The notes under the pieces: generated by a model | What the model saw: only the letters and a program-made list of their open reading frames with translations | Databases searched by the model: none | Told to the model about the DNA's origin: nothing | Part shown: positions 27,475 through 36,092 of the stretch, in pieces | Layout of the letters: each line of letters starts with the position of its first letter | Position numbering within the stretch: position 1 is the stretch's first letter | Assembly (NCBI GenBank): GCA_029256725.1 | Contig: JAQSXJ010000017.1 | Location: forward strand, 55,556 to 119,555 | Reading direction: 5' to 3' | Length of the DNA: 64,000 nucleotides | DNA from: Anaerocolumna sp. | GTDB lineage: Bacteria; Bacillota; Clostridia; Lachnospirales; Lachnospiraceae | Made by a program: the position numbers and the translations under genes

Positions 27475-28141
27475 GAATCATATACCCCATGCCTTTCTTC
27501 GTCTGTATAAATTCCTTTAAATCCATATCCTCCAGTTTCTTTCTTAGCCGGTTTACATTAACGGTCAGAGTATTGTCATCTACAAAACAATCACTGTTCC
27601 ACAGACATTCCATAATTTCTTCCCGTAATACCACCCGATTCTTATTCTCCATTAGAAGTTTCATTATCTTGAATTCGTTCCTGGTTAGCTCTATAACCTG
27701 TCCGGCTGTTTCAAGACAAGTATCTGCAAGATTAAGTGAAACCCCTTTAATATCTAATGTTTTGCTCTCCACATAATAATCATAAGTTCTTCTTAAAAGT
27801 GCCTGAATCTTAACCACCACCACATCCATGGAAAAGGGTTTGGTAATGTAATCGTCCCCACCCAGATTCATAGCCATTACCAGATCAAGATTCTCGGTAT
27901 GTGAGGTTAAAAATATGATCGGCACCTTTGATTTCTTCCTAATCTCACTGCACCAGTAAAAACCGTTATAAAAGGGCAGGGAAATATCCAGAAGAATCAG
28001 CTGGGGAGATATTTCTGCTACTGCTTCGGTTACTTTATTAAAATCCGTGACACAAACAGCTTGAAATCCCCATTTAATCAGATTCTCCCGCAACAGAGAA
28101 GCTATTGTCATATCATCTTCTACTATCAGAATGTTATACAT
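27467..28141 (-). CDS. BceR-type response regulator (OmpR family)
   Basis: A 224-aa regulator with receiver domain 1-115 (phospho-Asp in LLDISLPFYNG, Lys in TKPFSMD) and a winged-helix DNA-binding domain from about 130. It should activate bceAB through the box at 26394. Its ATG lies 3 bp after the stop of the GH43-like gene, with AAGGGTAGG overlapping that gene's end, so the two are cotranscribed. Confidence 0.93.
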   Translation of the reverse strand: MYNILIVEDDMTIASLLRENLIKWGFQAVCVTDFNKVTEAVAEISPQLILLDISLPFYNGFYWCSEIRKKSKVPIIFLTSHTENLDLVMAMNLGGDDYITKPFSMDVVVVKIQALLRRTYDYYVESKTLDIKGVSLNLADTCLETAGQVIELTRNEFKIMKLLMENKNRVVLREEIMECLWNSDCFVDDNTLTVNVNRLRKKLEDMDLKEFIQTKKGMGYMIHD

Positions 28142-28144
28142 ATC

Positions 28145-29044
28145 CTACCCTTCATCTCTTTCACAGTATAAATTATTACCGTCTGTAGTCAGTCTCACTG
28201 CCTGCACTGCTGTAATTGCTTTTCTGCTGTCACTGTCTTCCTTTTCAAATGGGTGACAGAAGTAAAATAGATATGCTTCTTCGCCTATTACCAGTACATC
28301 TGCATGATGACCAATTCCGGTATCCATTAGTTTCATACCTGGCTTCTCTAAGATATTAGCCTCACAGCGATTCCACCGGGTAAAATCTTCTGATTGGTAT
28401 ACCCCTAGCCCTTTCCAGAAATCTGTAATCATCCATTTCACACCACCAAACTCAAATACATTGGCACCTTCATGGGAACAGTCACTAATTTCTTCTCCTG
28501 TCACTTCCCACTGATACAAATCCCTGCTAATGGCAGCGTAGGTATGGCTGTCATGATTTTCATCTTTATACCATAATTTGAACAAGCCTTTTTCCACTTC
28601 ATAGACACAGGCATCAATAACCCTTCTGGAAGAAAGCTCTATTTCACCTGCATATTTCCACTCCCATAGATTACCTGCTGTATAATGGAGCATTCTTCTT
28701 TCATAATTCCAATCTGTTGGTATACCGGTTATATAGGATACATACATATGATACTCTCCTAATGCGTAAATAACCTCCGGTGCCCAGAAAGTATTGTGCC
28801 CCGATTCAATATCAAGTCCTGGTAAAGTTCCTCTGTACAGCCATTTCTTTAAATCCTTTGAGGAAGCAACTCCAATCTTAGATCCGTGAATACTGGATAC
28901 ACCAATCTGTACAGAAGTAGACCTTCTCTGGGTATAGAACATATAATAACATTCCTCTTCTCTGTTCCAGATTACTACCGGATCAGTTGCACCATCGTAA
29001 ATTGGATCTCTGAATAAGGGGGACGGAAATTCTGTAATTTTCAT
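28145..29044 (-). CDS. Glycoside hydrolase family 43-like five-bladed beta-propeller protein
   Basis: A 299-aa protein of the GH43/GH32-like superfamily. Probable catalytic residues lie in DGATDPVVIW (Asp), RRVIDACVYEV (Asp) and SHEGANVFEFGG (Glu). Propeller repeats of the form IGVASSKDLKKWLYRG and AAISRDLYQWEVTG are clear. There is no signal peptide, so it acts inside the cell on oligosaccharides or is not an enzyme. The substrate is unknown. It is upstream of and nearly touches bceR, an odd partner. Start supported by AAAGGAG. Confidence 0.8.
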   Translation of the reverse strand: MKITEFPSPLFRDPIYDGATDPVVIWNREEECYYMFYTQRRSTSVQIGVSSIHGSKIGVASSKDLKKWLYRGTLPGLDIESGHNTFWAPEVIYALGEYHMYVSYITGIPTDWNYERRMLHYTAGNLWEWKYAGEIELSSRRVIDACVYEVEKGLFKLWYKDENHDSHTYAAISRDLYQWEVTGEEISDCSHEGANVFEFGGVKWMITDFWKGLGVYQSEDFTRWNRCEANILEKPGMKLMDTGIGHHADVLVIGEEAYLFYFCHPFEKEDSDSRKAITAVQAVRLTTDGNNLYCERDEG

Positions 29045-29470
29045 ATAACTCCTTTCGTGAATAATAAGCTCACTAGTACTGCTTTGCTTATATTTATCTT
29101 TTTATCCGTATCAGGTATTTGAACGAAGGCCACCCAGTACTAGTTTCTTATGGTTTCTAGTTATTGATTTAAGTAAAATATTATATCAAATTGTAAATCT
29201 AACTATGAAGTATGTCAATGTTTCAGCGGCATTACATGGTTTTTAGCAGATAGTGAGCTTGGATATCAAACGGAAGCTTAACTTTCACACTTTTTTATTT
29301 CCCATATTTGTAAATATTTTATAGATAATTGTTAATAAATGCTATATAATTATACTATACATATAAAATATTTAAAGTGTGTAAATAAGAATAACTGAAA
29401 TATATTTAATTAAATTACACCAAATGACGATTATAAGAAGCAATGAAGAGGTAGGATTAGAGGAGTACAA
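29045..29470. other. Divergent intergenic region
   Basis: It holds presumed promoters for the GH43-like gene and for the plus-strand remnant. A 10-bp inverted repeat, ACTAGTACTG (29072-29081) and CAGTACTAGT (29134-29143), flanks about 52 bp and is a possible operator. The remainder is AT-rich with nothing else visible. Confidence 0.5.
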
Positions 29471-29629
29471 ATGGATATTGCCGTTTTAAGTGACATACAT
29501 AGCAACTATATTGATAGAGCAATTCAGCTATGTAAGGAAGATAGCGGTATAGTTCTATGGCCTCATATCGCTGAAAAATATTGGGAGAAAGCCATAGCAG
29601 AACAGGAAATATCATTAATACAAAGATGA
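29471..29629 (+). pseudogene. Metallophosphoesterase remnant, internally deleted (52 aa)
   Basis: A good GAGGAG site precedes MDIAVLSDIHSNYIDRAIQL, the start of a calcineurin-like phosphoesterase with its metal motif D-x-H. After only about 26 residues it passes into IVLWPHIAEKYWEKAIAEQ and stops. Intact relatives are about 230-280 aa, so the core metal-binding motifs (GDxx, GNHE and others) are gone. It looks like an internal deletion that kept the frame. Whether the short peptide is made is unknown. Confidence 0.65.
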
Positions 29630-29666
29630 TCTTATAAAGAATGAATTTACTGAAAGGAGATTGTTT

Positions 29667-30131
29667 ATGCAGTATGTACGTGTTATTGATTTTCCCAGAT
29701 TAAAAGTGGTGAGTTCAGGTCCTATCACCACAATGGAGGAGTTTGATAAATTTGATCGATGGTGGTCGGCCATTGATTCAAAGGATTACATAACTCCCCG
29801 GGATTTTATGTGGTACAATGAAAAAGAAAATTATATGGAATGGATATTCGCAGTACCAAAGGACTGCTACGATTTTGGCGACTATGCCCTTACCGAATTT
29901 CCCGGCGGTCTTTACGCTGCTGTAACCTCAAAAGATACGGACGAGGATTGTAAATTAGCAAAAGAAGAAATCAGTAACTGGATTGATGAAAGTAAATGCT
30001 TCGAACTCTCTACTCCTTGTAACGACAAAATAACAAGGTATACCATGTCACACATCGTAACACCTCGCATTTTTAAGAAAAGAATGGGTTATCATCTTAC
30101 AGATACCTTTGTACCAATAATAGCAAAATAA
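29667..30131 (+). CDS. GyrI-like / effector-binding-domain protein
   Basis: A 154-aa stand-alone SOUL/GyrI-like fold: strand VRVIDFPRLKVVSSG, helix TMEEFDKFDRWWS, then WIFAVPKDC and FPGGLYAAVTSK, typical of AraC effector-binding domains. There is no DNA-binding domain. Relatives bind small hydrophobic molecules; the ligand here is unknown. The track starts at TTG 29661, but AAAGGAG is spaced for the ATG at 29667. It follows the phosphoesterase remnant by 37 bp. Confidence 0.75.
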   Translation: MQYVRVIDFPRLKVVSSGPITTMEEFDKFDRWWSAIDSKDYITPRDFMWYNEKENYMEWIFAVPKDCYDFGDYALTEFPGGLYAAVTSKDTDEDCKLAKEEISNWIDESKCFELSTPCNDKITRYTMSHIVTPRIFKKRMGYHLTDTFVPIIAK

Positions 30132-30269
30132 CCATTCAATTAAAAATATTTCTATAGGTACTAACCACGGATTACAAAAGATGAGAATCCATTATTTAAA
30201 ACTCTACATATTAGCTTTAACATATAGAGCTACTATATGTTGGACTAAGTTCCTTAACCATTATAAACA

Positions 30270-30320
30270 AAAGACATATCTCATCTGCCCTATAATGTGA
30301 CAGTGTAATATGTCTTTTAT
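30270..30320 (+). terminator. Possible terminator after the GyrI-like gene
   Basis: AAAGACATAT (30270-30279) pairs with ATATGTCTTT (30308-30317), a perfect 10-bp stem but with a 28-nt loop, followed by TATG. Moderate support. Confidence 0.5.
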
Positions 30321-30422
30321 GTTTAAAGTCCTTATACTGGATTAGCTCTATACTTATTAAGTAAATAATTAATTATGATATAACTGTCAAACATCTAAAT
30401 ATCTTACTTCCATAAAAGTACA

Positions 30423-30526
30423 GGAAAGTTGCATAAAACAGTAAAACTCATGCGCCTATGGAAAGGACTTCTTATGCCTTGAAATCGAAGCATGAGTTTT
30501 ACTGTTTTGTTCAACTTTCCGTCCCC
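30423..30526 (+). repeat. Long-palindrome dispersed element, copy B (short form)
   Basis: Outer arms GGAAAGTTGCATAAAACAGT and TACTGTTTTGTTCAACTTTCC continue into AACTCATGC/GCATGAGTT, about 29 of 31 pairs. It keeps the core GCGCCTATGGAAAGG and the right-hand GAAGCATGAG but lacks the roughly 110-nt inner stems of copies A and C. The gap corresponds to a precise loss between two AGG motifs. CCGTCCCC flanks the right end. Confidence 0.85.
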
Positions 30527-30563
30527 TTGTGAAATACTGACATTCTGATGCTCACGTTATTTG

Positions 30564-32060
30564 CTATTGATTAATATAACTTACAAACCCGTCAAAAGCT
30601 TTCTGTCCTTCATCATTTCGTTTATAGACTCCGGCATGCTCCAATACCTTCATAAATACAATCCCAATTTCCTGCTGAAGGATTTCTTCTATATTTTCAG
30701 GCGTAACAGAAGTATATTTTGGCAGGAATTCTTCCATCCACATTTTATGTTTGTATATAGCCTCCTCCTCTAAGATATCTCTTCCCGACAGGATTGCCTC
30801 ACGAAGCTCTTCCATCTCATCCTTCAAGCGGGCAGGCAATACCGCAAGACCCATTACCTCTATAAGTCCGATATTCTCTTTCTTAATGTGATGCAGCTCT
30901 CCATGCGGGTGATAGACCCCAAAAGGATGTTCATTTGTTGTTACATTGTTTCGAAGCACCAGGTCAAACTCATAGAAACCATTTTTCTTTCTGGCTATTG
31001 GTGTAATTGTGTTATGAGGTTCTAATTCCTTACCTGCCTTAACCAGTTCTTCTGCCTCTGCTGTATTTAGCAGTTTTCCTTCTAAATCAGAAAATGCATA
31101 CACGAAAGCGCTTTCATCAGTGTAACTTCTCCAGGCTTTTAAAATATAATCACCTAATTCCACCAGTTCCTCAGGGTCCTCGCTGCGAAGCCTGATAACA
31201 GACATCGGCCACTTAACAATCCCTGCCTGAACCTTCTCATATCCTTTTATCTTGAACTCTTTCTCAATCGGTGCCTTAGCCATTGCAAATTCATAATTAC
31301 CGCCCTGGAAATGGTCATGGGTAAGAATGGAACCGCCTACAATTGGGAGATCTGCATTAGATCCAACCATAGGGGTATGTTCACTATTTAACACGATACA
31401 GTGTTCGTTGTAATACACATAGGGTGAATACTGAAAACCAAAACCCTGATTATTAATAGTAATAGGTATTATTCTGTGATTCTGTCTGGCAGGATGATCT
31501 ACCCTTCCGGCATAACCTTCGTTTTCCACACAGAGGAGGCACTTAGGGTAACCGCTCTGTTTCTTTAACTTGGCTTCTGCTATGGCCTTAGGATCTTTTT
31601 CAGGTTTTGACAGATTAATGGTTATATCCATATTGCCGTATTCAGTTTCAGTTACCCATTTGATATCCTTAACAATTCGGTATCTTCTGATATAATCGGA
31701 GTCCTGGCTGAGTTCGTAGTAATAGTCCGTAGCTTTTTTAGGGTCTTCTTTGTAAAGGCAGTTAAAAGTTTTGATTATTTCGGAAGGTGCAGGAACCAGA
31801 AGTCCCATTATCTTTGTATCGAACAAATCTCTGTATACGATACTGTCGCTTTTTAATAAACCTTTTTCAGCAGCAAATTTAAGGATTCCATCTAATATTT
31901 CTTCTAAATCCATGGCAGAGGTATCTTTATCAGGCTCTTCATACTCCTCCAGCTCAAGGACTTCCAAAAGCTTATTTATGGTATAATACTTATCCTGTTT
32001 CTCTATTAAACCTGCAGTCAATGCATACTCAGTCAATGCTTTTATATATTCATTAATCAT
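30564..32060 (-). CDS. galT: UDP-glucose--hexose-1-phosphate uridylyltransferase, class II (Firmicutes type)
   Basis: Leloir-pathway enzyme that swaps UMP between UDP-glucose and galactose-1-phosphate. At 498 aa it is the long Firmicutes class, unrelated in length to the E. coli type. Diagnostic sequence HTPMVGSNADLPIVGGSILTHDHFQGG contains the HxH active site. AAGGGTG precedes the ATG. Third gene of the galK-galE-galT order. Element B lies about 40 bp beyond the stop. Confidence 0.95.
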   Translation of the reverse strand: MINEYIKALTEYALTAGLIEKQDKYYTINKLLEVLELEEYEEPDKDTSAMDLEEILDGILKFAAEKGLLKSDSIVYRDLFDTKIMGLLVPAPSEIIKTFNCLYKEDPKKATDYYYELSQDSDYIRRYRIVKDIKWVTETEYGNMDITINLSKPEKDPKAIAEAKLKKQSGYPKCLLCVENEGYAGRVDHPARQNHRIIPITINNQGFGFQYSPYVYYNEHCIVLNSEHTPMVGSNADLPIVGGSILTHDHFQGGNYEFAMAKAPIEKEFKIKGYEKVQAGIVKWPMSVIRLRSEDPEELVELGDYILKAWRSYTDESAFVYAFSDLEGKLLNTAEAEELVKAGKELEPHNTITPIARKKNGFYEFDLVLRNNVTTNEHPFGVYHPHGELHHIKKENIGLIEVMGLAVLPARLKDEMEELREAILSGRDILEEEAIYKHKMWMEEFLPKYTSVTPENIEEILQQEIGIVFMKVLEHAGVYKRNDEGQKAFDGFVSYINQ

Positions 32061-32267
32061 ATTTCACACCCTTGCATATCACAGATTTGCCTGCGATACT
32101 GCCATAAATAAAACGAACAAAAGAATTTTCCGGCAACCTTTCATTTTCTATTTTTCTTTCGTTCTTACTTAGAGCGCGCCTGAAAACTCATTGCACCATT
32201 TGTATCACCCATCAAAGCACAAGCAATTTTCAGAACATACCCTAATATAAATTAAAAACATTACAGA

Positions 32268-33260
32268 TTATTTTGACTTATAACCTTCCGGATGGCTCTG
32301 ATGCCACTTCCAGGCAGTTGCAATAATTCCCTTAACATCTTCAAATTCAGGTTTCCAGCCAAGGATTTTTTTCGCTTTTTCACTGGAGGCAATGAGTTTG
32401 GCAGGATCTCCCGCTCTTCTAGGTGTAATAACAGCCGGTATCTTAGAGTCAGTAACCTCTTGTGCTGCCTCAACGATTTCCTTAACAGTGAAACCAACGC
32501 CGTTACCCAGGTTAAAGATATCGCTTTCGCCACCTTTTACCAGATAATCTACAGCAAGGATATGTGCCTGTGCCAGGTCTGTTACATGAATATAATCTCT
32601 TACACAGGTACCATCTTTTGTATCATAATCATCGCCATAGATGTTAACGGCTTCTCTTTTCTTATTGGGAACCTGAAGAACAAGAGGAATTAAATGAGTT
32701 TCCGGATTATGTGCTTCACCGATTTCGCCGCTCTTATGTGCACCACAAGCATTAAAGTAACGAAGTGATACATATTTTAACCCATGGGCCTTATCCGTCC
32801 ACTTAAACATCTTCTCCATGGAAAGCTTTGTCTCGCCATAGCAATTGGTAGGCTCTGTCTTATCCGTTTCCAGAATGGGTACTTTTTCAGGCTCTCCATA
32901 AGTAGCAGCTGTGGAAGAAAATACAATTTTCTTCACATCATGCGCTATCATGGATTCCAAGAGTACCTTTGTTCCATTAAGGTTATTATCATAGTATTTA
33001 AGGGGGTTGGTCATACTCTCGCCAACCAGGGAATTGGCAGCAAAATGAATTACCGCATCGATCTTTTCATTCTCAAATACACTGTCAACAAAATCTCTGT
33101 TACGGATATCCCCCTGGTAGAATCTTGCTTTCGGATGAACAGCTTCTTTATAGCCGGTTTCCAGATTATCTACGATTACCACATCTTCGCCTTTATCAAT
33201 CAATTCATATACTGTATGGGAACCAATATAGCCAGCTCCTCCTAATACTAAAACTGTCAT
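32268..33260 (-). CDS. galE: UDP-glucose 4-epimerase
   Basis: Short-chain dehydrogenase-type epimerase, 330 aa, interconverting UDP-galactose and UDP-glucose. NAD motif GGAGYIGSHT, catalytic SSTAATYG with CYGETKLSMEK (YxxxK), and HVTDLAQAH are all present. GAGAGG precedes the ATG. Middle gene of the gal operon. Confidence 0.96.
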   Translation of the reverse strand: MTVLVLGGAGYIGSHTVYELIDKGEDVVIVDNLETGYKEAVHPKARFYQGDIRNRDFVDSVFENEKIDAVIHFAANSLVGESMTNPLKYYDNNLNGTKVLLESMIAHDVKKIVFSSTAATYGEPEKVPILETDKTEPTNCYGETKLSMEKMFKWTDKAHGLKYVSLRYFNACGAHKSGEIGEAHNPETHLIPLVLQVPNKKREAVNIYGDDYDTKDGTCVRDYIHVTDLAQAHILAVDYLVKGGESDIFNLGNGVGFTVKEIVEAAQEVTDSKIPAVITPRRAGDPAKLIASSEKAKKILGWKPEFEDVKGIIATAWKWHQSHPEGYKSK

Positions 33261-33340
33261 ACTTTACCTCTCATTCCTCCGCCTTTATGCGGCATACGCT
33301 TTTATGCGATATCTTCCTTCATGCAGCATTTTTTCATACT

Positions 33341-33410
33341 GCATGTTATTTTATGCAGCATGCTATTTTATGCGGCATGTTATTTTATGCGGCATGTTAT
33401 TTTATGCCTT
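33341..33410. repeat. 17-bp tandem repeat in the galK-galE gap
   Basis: About four copies of GCRGCATGYTATTTTAT follow one another, with two identical units in the middle. Each unit contains GCAT...ATGC and can form a small hairpin. The array lies 80-150 bp upstream of the galE start inside the operon. Confidence 0.8.
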
Positions 33411-33440
33411 ATCTCCACGCTATTGTTTAATATTAATTTC

Positions 33441-34601
33441 TTATAATCTTACAGGGCCATCTCCCACTTCAACTACATAGAAATCAGCCTTATAACCGAT
33501 TTTATCTTCATAAATCTTACCAACATTTTCGATATAGGTATCAACGTTAGCGTTTTCAACAATACTTACAGTACATCCCCCAAAACCAGCTCCTGTCATA
33601 CGAGCTCCAATTACACCTTCTTGTGCCCAGGAAGCTTCTACAAGAGTATCAAGCTCTATTCCTGTTACCTCATAGTCATCTCTTAAAGATACATGAGAAG
33701 CATTCATCAGTTCACCAAATAAGGTTATATTTCCAACTTCTAAGGCTTTTACAGCTTTAACAGTTCTTTGATTTTCGTAAACTGCATGTTTTGCACGTTG
33801 TGTACGAACAGGGTCACCGATTATATCTTTGTGTTTTTCAAATTCTTCTTCTGTAAGTTCACCAAGAGATCTAATGTCTAACTTAGTCTGCAGAGATGCG
33901 AGTGCATCTTCACATTCCTGTCTTCTCTCATTGTATTTGGAATCGCCAAGGCCTCTTTTCTTGTTGCTGCAAGCGATAACAATCTTTGCATTCTCAAGCT
34001 TGATCGGTGCATATTCATAAGCCAGATTGCTGGTATCTAAGAATATAGCATTATCTTTTTTGCCCATAGCAATGGCAAACTGGTCCATAATACCGCAATT
34101 AACTCCAATGAAGTTGTTTTCTGCATACTGGCTTACCAAAGCAATATCAATAAGGCTGATATCCAGTCCGAAAAGTTCTTTTGCAATAAAACCTGTAAGT
34201 ACTTCTACAGAGGCAGAAGAGGATAATCCGGAGGCATTGGGTATGTTACCGAAATATAATAGATCCATACCTTCATCTATTACAAAGCCTCTTTCCTGTA
34301 AAGTCTTAATAACTCCCTTAGGGTAATTAGCCCAGTCATCTTTCTTATCATAGGTAAGACCTTCAAGTGATACGCTGATTACTCCAAGTTCTTTAAAGTT
34401 CAGGGAATAGAATCTTAATACCTTCTCACCATTTTTTCTTGCTGCTCCGTACGTACCAATGGTCAGTGCACAGGGAAACACATGTCCACCGTTATAATCT
34501 GTATGCTCTCCAATTAAATTAACTCTGCCCGGAGCAAAAAATAGCTCAGGTTCATTACCTCCAAATACTTCCTGAAAACTTGCTACTAATTCCTTCTTCA
34601 T
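33441..34601 (-). CDS. galK: Galactokinase
   Basis: GHMP kinase of 386 aa that phosphorylates galactose at C1. Galactokinase signature PGRVNLIGEHTDYNGGHVFP, ATP loop NASGLSSSASVEVLTG and C-terminal ARMTGAGFGGCTVS. TAGGAG precedes the ATG. First gene of the operon; its leader carries a long tandem repeat. Confidence 0.97.
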   Translation of the reverse strand: MKKELVASFQEVFGGNEPELFFAPGRVNLIGEHTDYNGGHVFPCALTIGTYGAARKNGEKVLRFYSLNFKELGVISVSLEGLTYDKKDDWANYPKGVIKTLQERGFVIDEGMDLLYFGNIPNASGLSSSASVEVLTGFIAKELFGLDISLIDIALVSQYAENNFIGVNCGIMDQFAIAMGKKDNAIFLDTSNLAYEYAPIKLENAKIVIACSNKKRGLGDSKYNERRQECEDALASLQTKLDIRSLGELTEEEFEKHKDIIGDPVRTQRAKHAVYENQRTVKAVKALEVGNITLFGELMNASHVSLRDDYEVTGIELDTLVEASWAQEGVIGARMTGAGFGGCTVSIVENANVDTYIENVGKIYEDKIGYKADFYVVEVGDGPVRL

Positions 34602-34690
34602 TGTAAACTCCTATCTGTATGCTCTAGCACACTTATAATCAGGCTATGATCTCCTGTTATTCTTACTAATATCAAATGTTACTTTTAATG

Positions 34691-34873
34691 ATACTCTTAT
34701 ACTTATTATGCTCTTAAGCTTTTGTTATGCTCTTATGCTTTGTTATGCTCTTATGCTTTTGTTATACTCTTTTACTTTTGCTATACTCTTTTACTTTTGC
34801 TATACTCTTAAGCTGTTGTTATACTCTTTTACTTTTGTTATACTCTTATACTTTTGTTATACTCATGCTACTT
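34691..34873. repeat. 19-bp tandem repeat upstream of galK
   Basis: Nine to ten imperfect copies of ATACTCTTWTACTTTTGTT run between galK and the ArsR-type gene. Some units carry ATGCTCTTATGC or CTTAAGCT variants. The plus-strand track ORF 34727-34957 (Leu/Tyr/Cys-rich) is only a translation of the repeat. Confidence 0.88.
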
Positions 34874-34892
34874 GTAATCCTTGAACGAAATA

Positions 34893-35807
34893 TCAAAAAA
34901 CTAGTTTCATACGAATATCTTGCTGATAATCTCCAAAGCCGTTTCCAAATAAGTTAACCCCGCCTACATGGACAGCATCCTCTTTAATCCCAAGTCTTAC
35001 GGATATATAAGCGTTGGCAGCCAGTTCATAAGTATCAATTGTTCTGTTATTAACCGGCATATCATCAATAAAAGTTCCCTCCTCTGATAATTTCCAGGTC
35101 TTTAAAACTCCAAACTGGGAATTTTTATCAGGCCACCAGGTAGGATTGAACTTACCTCTTCTTCCTCCAAAATCCCCCGGACAAGTCCAGGTTCCGGCTT
35201 CAATGCCGTTAATCCAAAGTGTTATATCAGAAGGATAGTTCAGGTTATACTCATGATCTTCGGAACACAGCTCCATTGATATTTCCATTCTCTTAATCTG
35301 TCTGCTGGTCAGCAGATAGTTAGGGAAACGGTATTCCACATATCCTTTACCAAACCACAAAAGTTTGGCACCGGTTCTACCTGGGTTATAGAAACATCTG
35401 GGTTCATCTTCTTCATCAATATGATTCTTCTCATTAACAATTCCGCAGGTTGGCTCCACATAATAGTCAACAAAATTGCCTATTGGCATATTTATTATTT
35501 CTGAATCCTCTTCCCTGTTCGTTTCCATGTTAAGTTCCAGTGATCTTAATTCCCTTTTGCATATTTTCATAGAACCTCTTACTGCCGGAACCAGTTCGGT
35601 TGCTATGAGCCCCGCCTCTTCTAACAGCTTAACATGAGTTGCAGCAGAAGACTGGGGGAGATTTAACTGCTCTGCGATTTCATTGATGTTATAATTACCT
35701 CTGCACAAAAGCTTTAATATTTCCAGCCTTATTTCTGCTGATAATGCCTTGGCAGTAAGTGCCATTTTCTCTGTATCATCTAAATCTAATCTGATGATTT
35801 TACTCAA
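34893..35807 (-). CDS. ArsR-type HTH regulator fused to a large beta-rich C-terminal domain
   Basis: A 304-aa protein. Residues about 10-90 form an ArsR-like winged helix (KALSAEIRLEILKLLCRGNYNINEIAEQLNLPQSSAATHVKLLEEAGLI). From about 125 to the end there is a jelly-roll-looking domain (FPNYLLTSRQIKRMEISMEL, DITLWINGIEAGTWTCPGDFGGRRG), suggesting carbohydrate binding. It lies just upstream of galK on the same strand, so it may regulate the gal genes. The start is unusual: AAGGAG is only two bases from the GTG at 35813 but eight from the TTG at 35807, which I choose. Confidence 0.82.
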   Translation of the reverse strand: MSKIIRLDLDDTEKMALTAKALSAEIRLEILKLLCRGNYNINEIAEQLNLPQSSAATHVKLLEEAGLIATELVPAVRGSMKICKRELRSLELNMETNREEDSEIINMPIGNFVDYYVEPTCGIVNEKNHIDEEDEPRCFYNPGRTGAKLLWFGKGYVEYRFPNYLLTSRQIKRMEISMELCSEDHEYNLNYPSDITLWINGIEAGTWTCPGDFGGRRGKFNPTWWPDKNSQFGVLKTWKLSEEGTFIDDMPVNNRTIDTYELAANAYISVRLGIKEDAVHVGGVNLFGNGFGDYQQDIRMKLVF

Positions 35808-35919
35808 TATCACCGCTCCTTTTATATCAGGATTTTTGATATAAACTTATTTTCTTGTTATGAATATAATATCATAATTCTATGAAAAAGAAAAGTATAT
35901 AGTAACAGTTTGCAACATT

Positions 35920-36087
35920 TTAACAAAAAAAATAAGCCCATGTATTTTTTGGATTTCTACAATAGGCTATAACACTGTCTTTCCCGTTGAACTTAAAAAA
36001 GCCGGTAGTATTATCATACTCACGGCTAACAAAAATTTTAATACTTCCCACCAAACAGACAGGATTACCCTTTAAAAAATCTGACAT
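35920..36087 (-). CDS. Possible 55-aa hypothetical protein
   Basis: An ORF that starts 5 bp after the S8 pseudoprotease stop (MSDFLKGNPVCLVGSIKIF) and ends at 35920. No Shine-Dalgarno is visible, so it would depend on translational coupling. It has no signal peptide and no recognised family. It may be noise. Confidence 0.3.
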   Translation of the reverse strand: MSDFLKGNPVCLVGSIKIFVSREYDNTTGFFKFNGKDSVIAYCRNPKNTWAYFFC

Positions 36088-36092
36088 TTTTA

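Larger units (their letters stand above)
30132..30563. other. Convergent intergenic region with element B
   Basis: The gap between the GyrI-like gene (+) and galT (-) contains a hairpin at 30270-30317 and the short structured element B at 30423. No other gene was seen. Confidence 0.55.

Noticed and set aside
33341-33410. Possible CRISPR array
   Set aside because: The 17-bp units are directly adjacent with no spacers.
34691-34873. Possible CRISPR array
   Set aside because: The units are contiguous imperfect 19-mers without unique spacers, and no cas genes are present.
34727-34957. 76-aa plus-strand Leu/Tyr/Cys-rich ORF
   Set aside because: It is the translation of the 19-bp tandem array.
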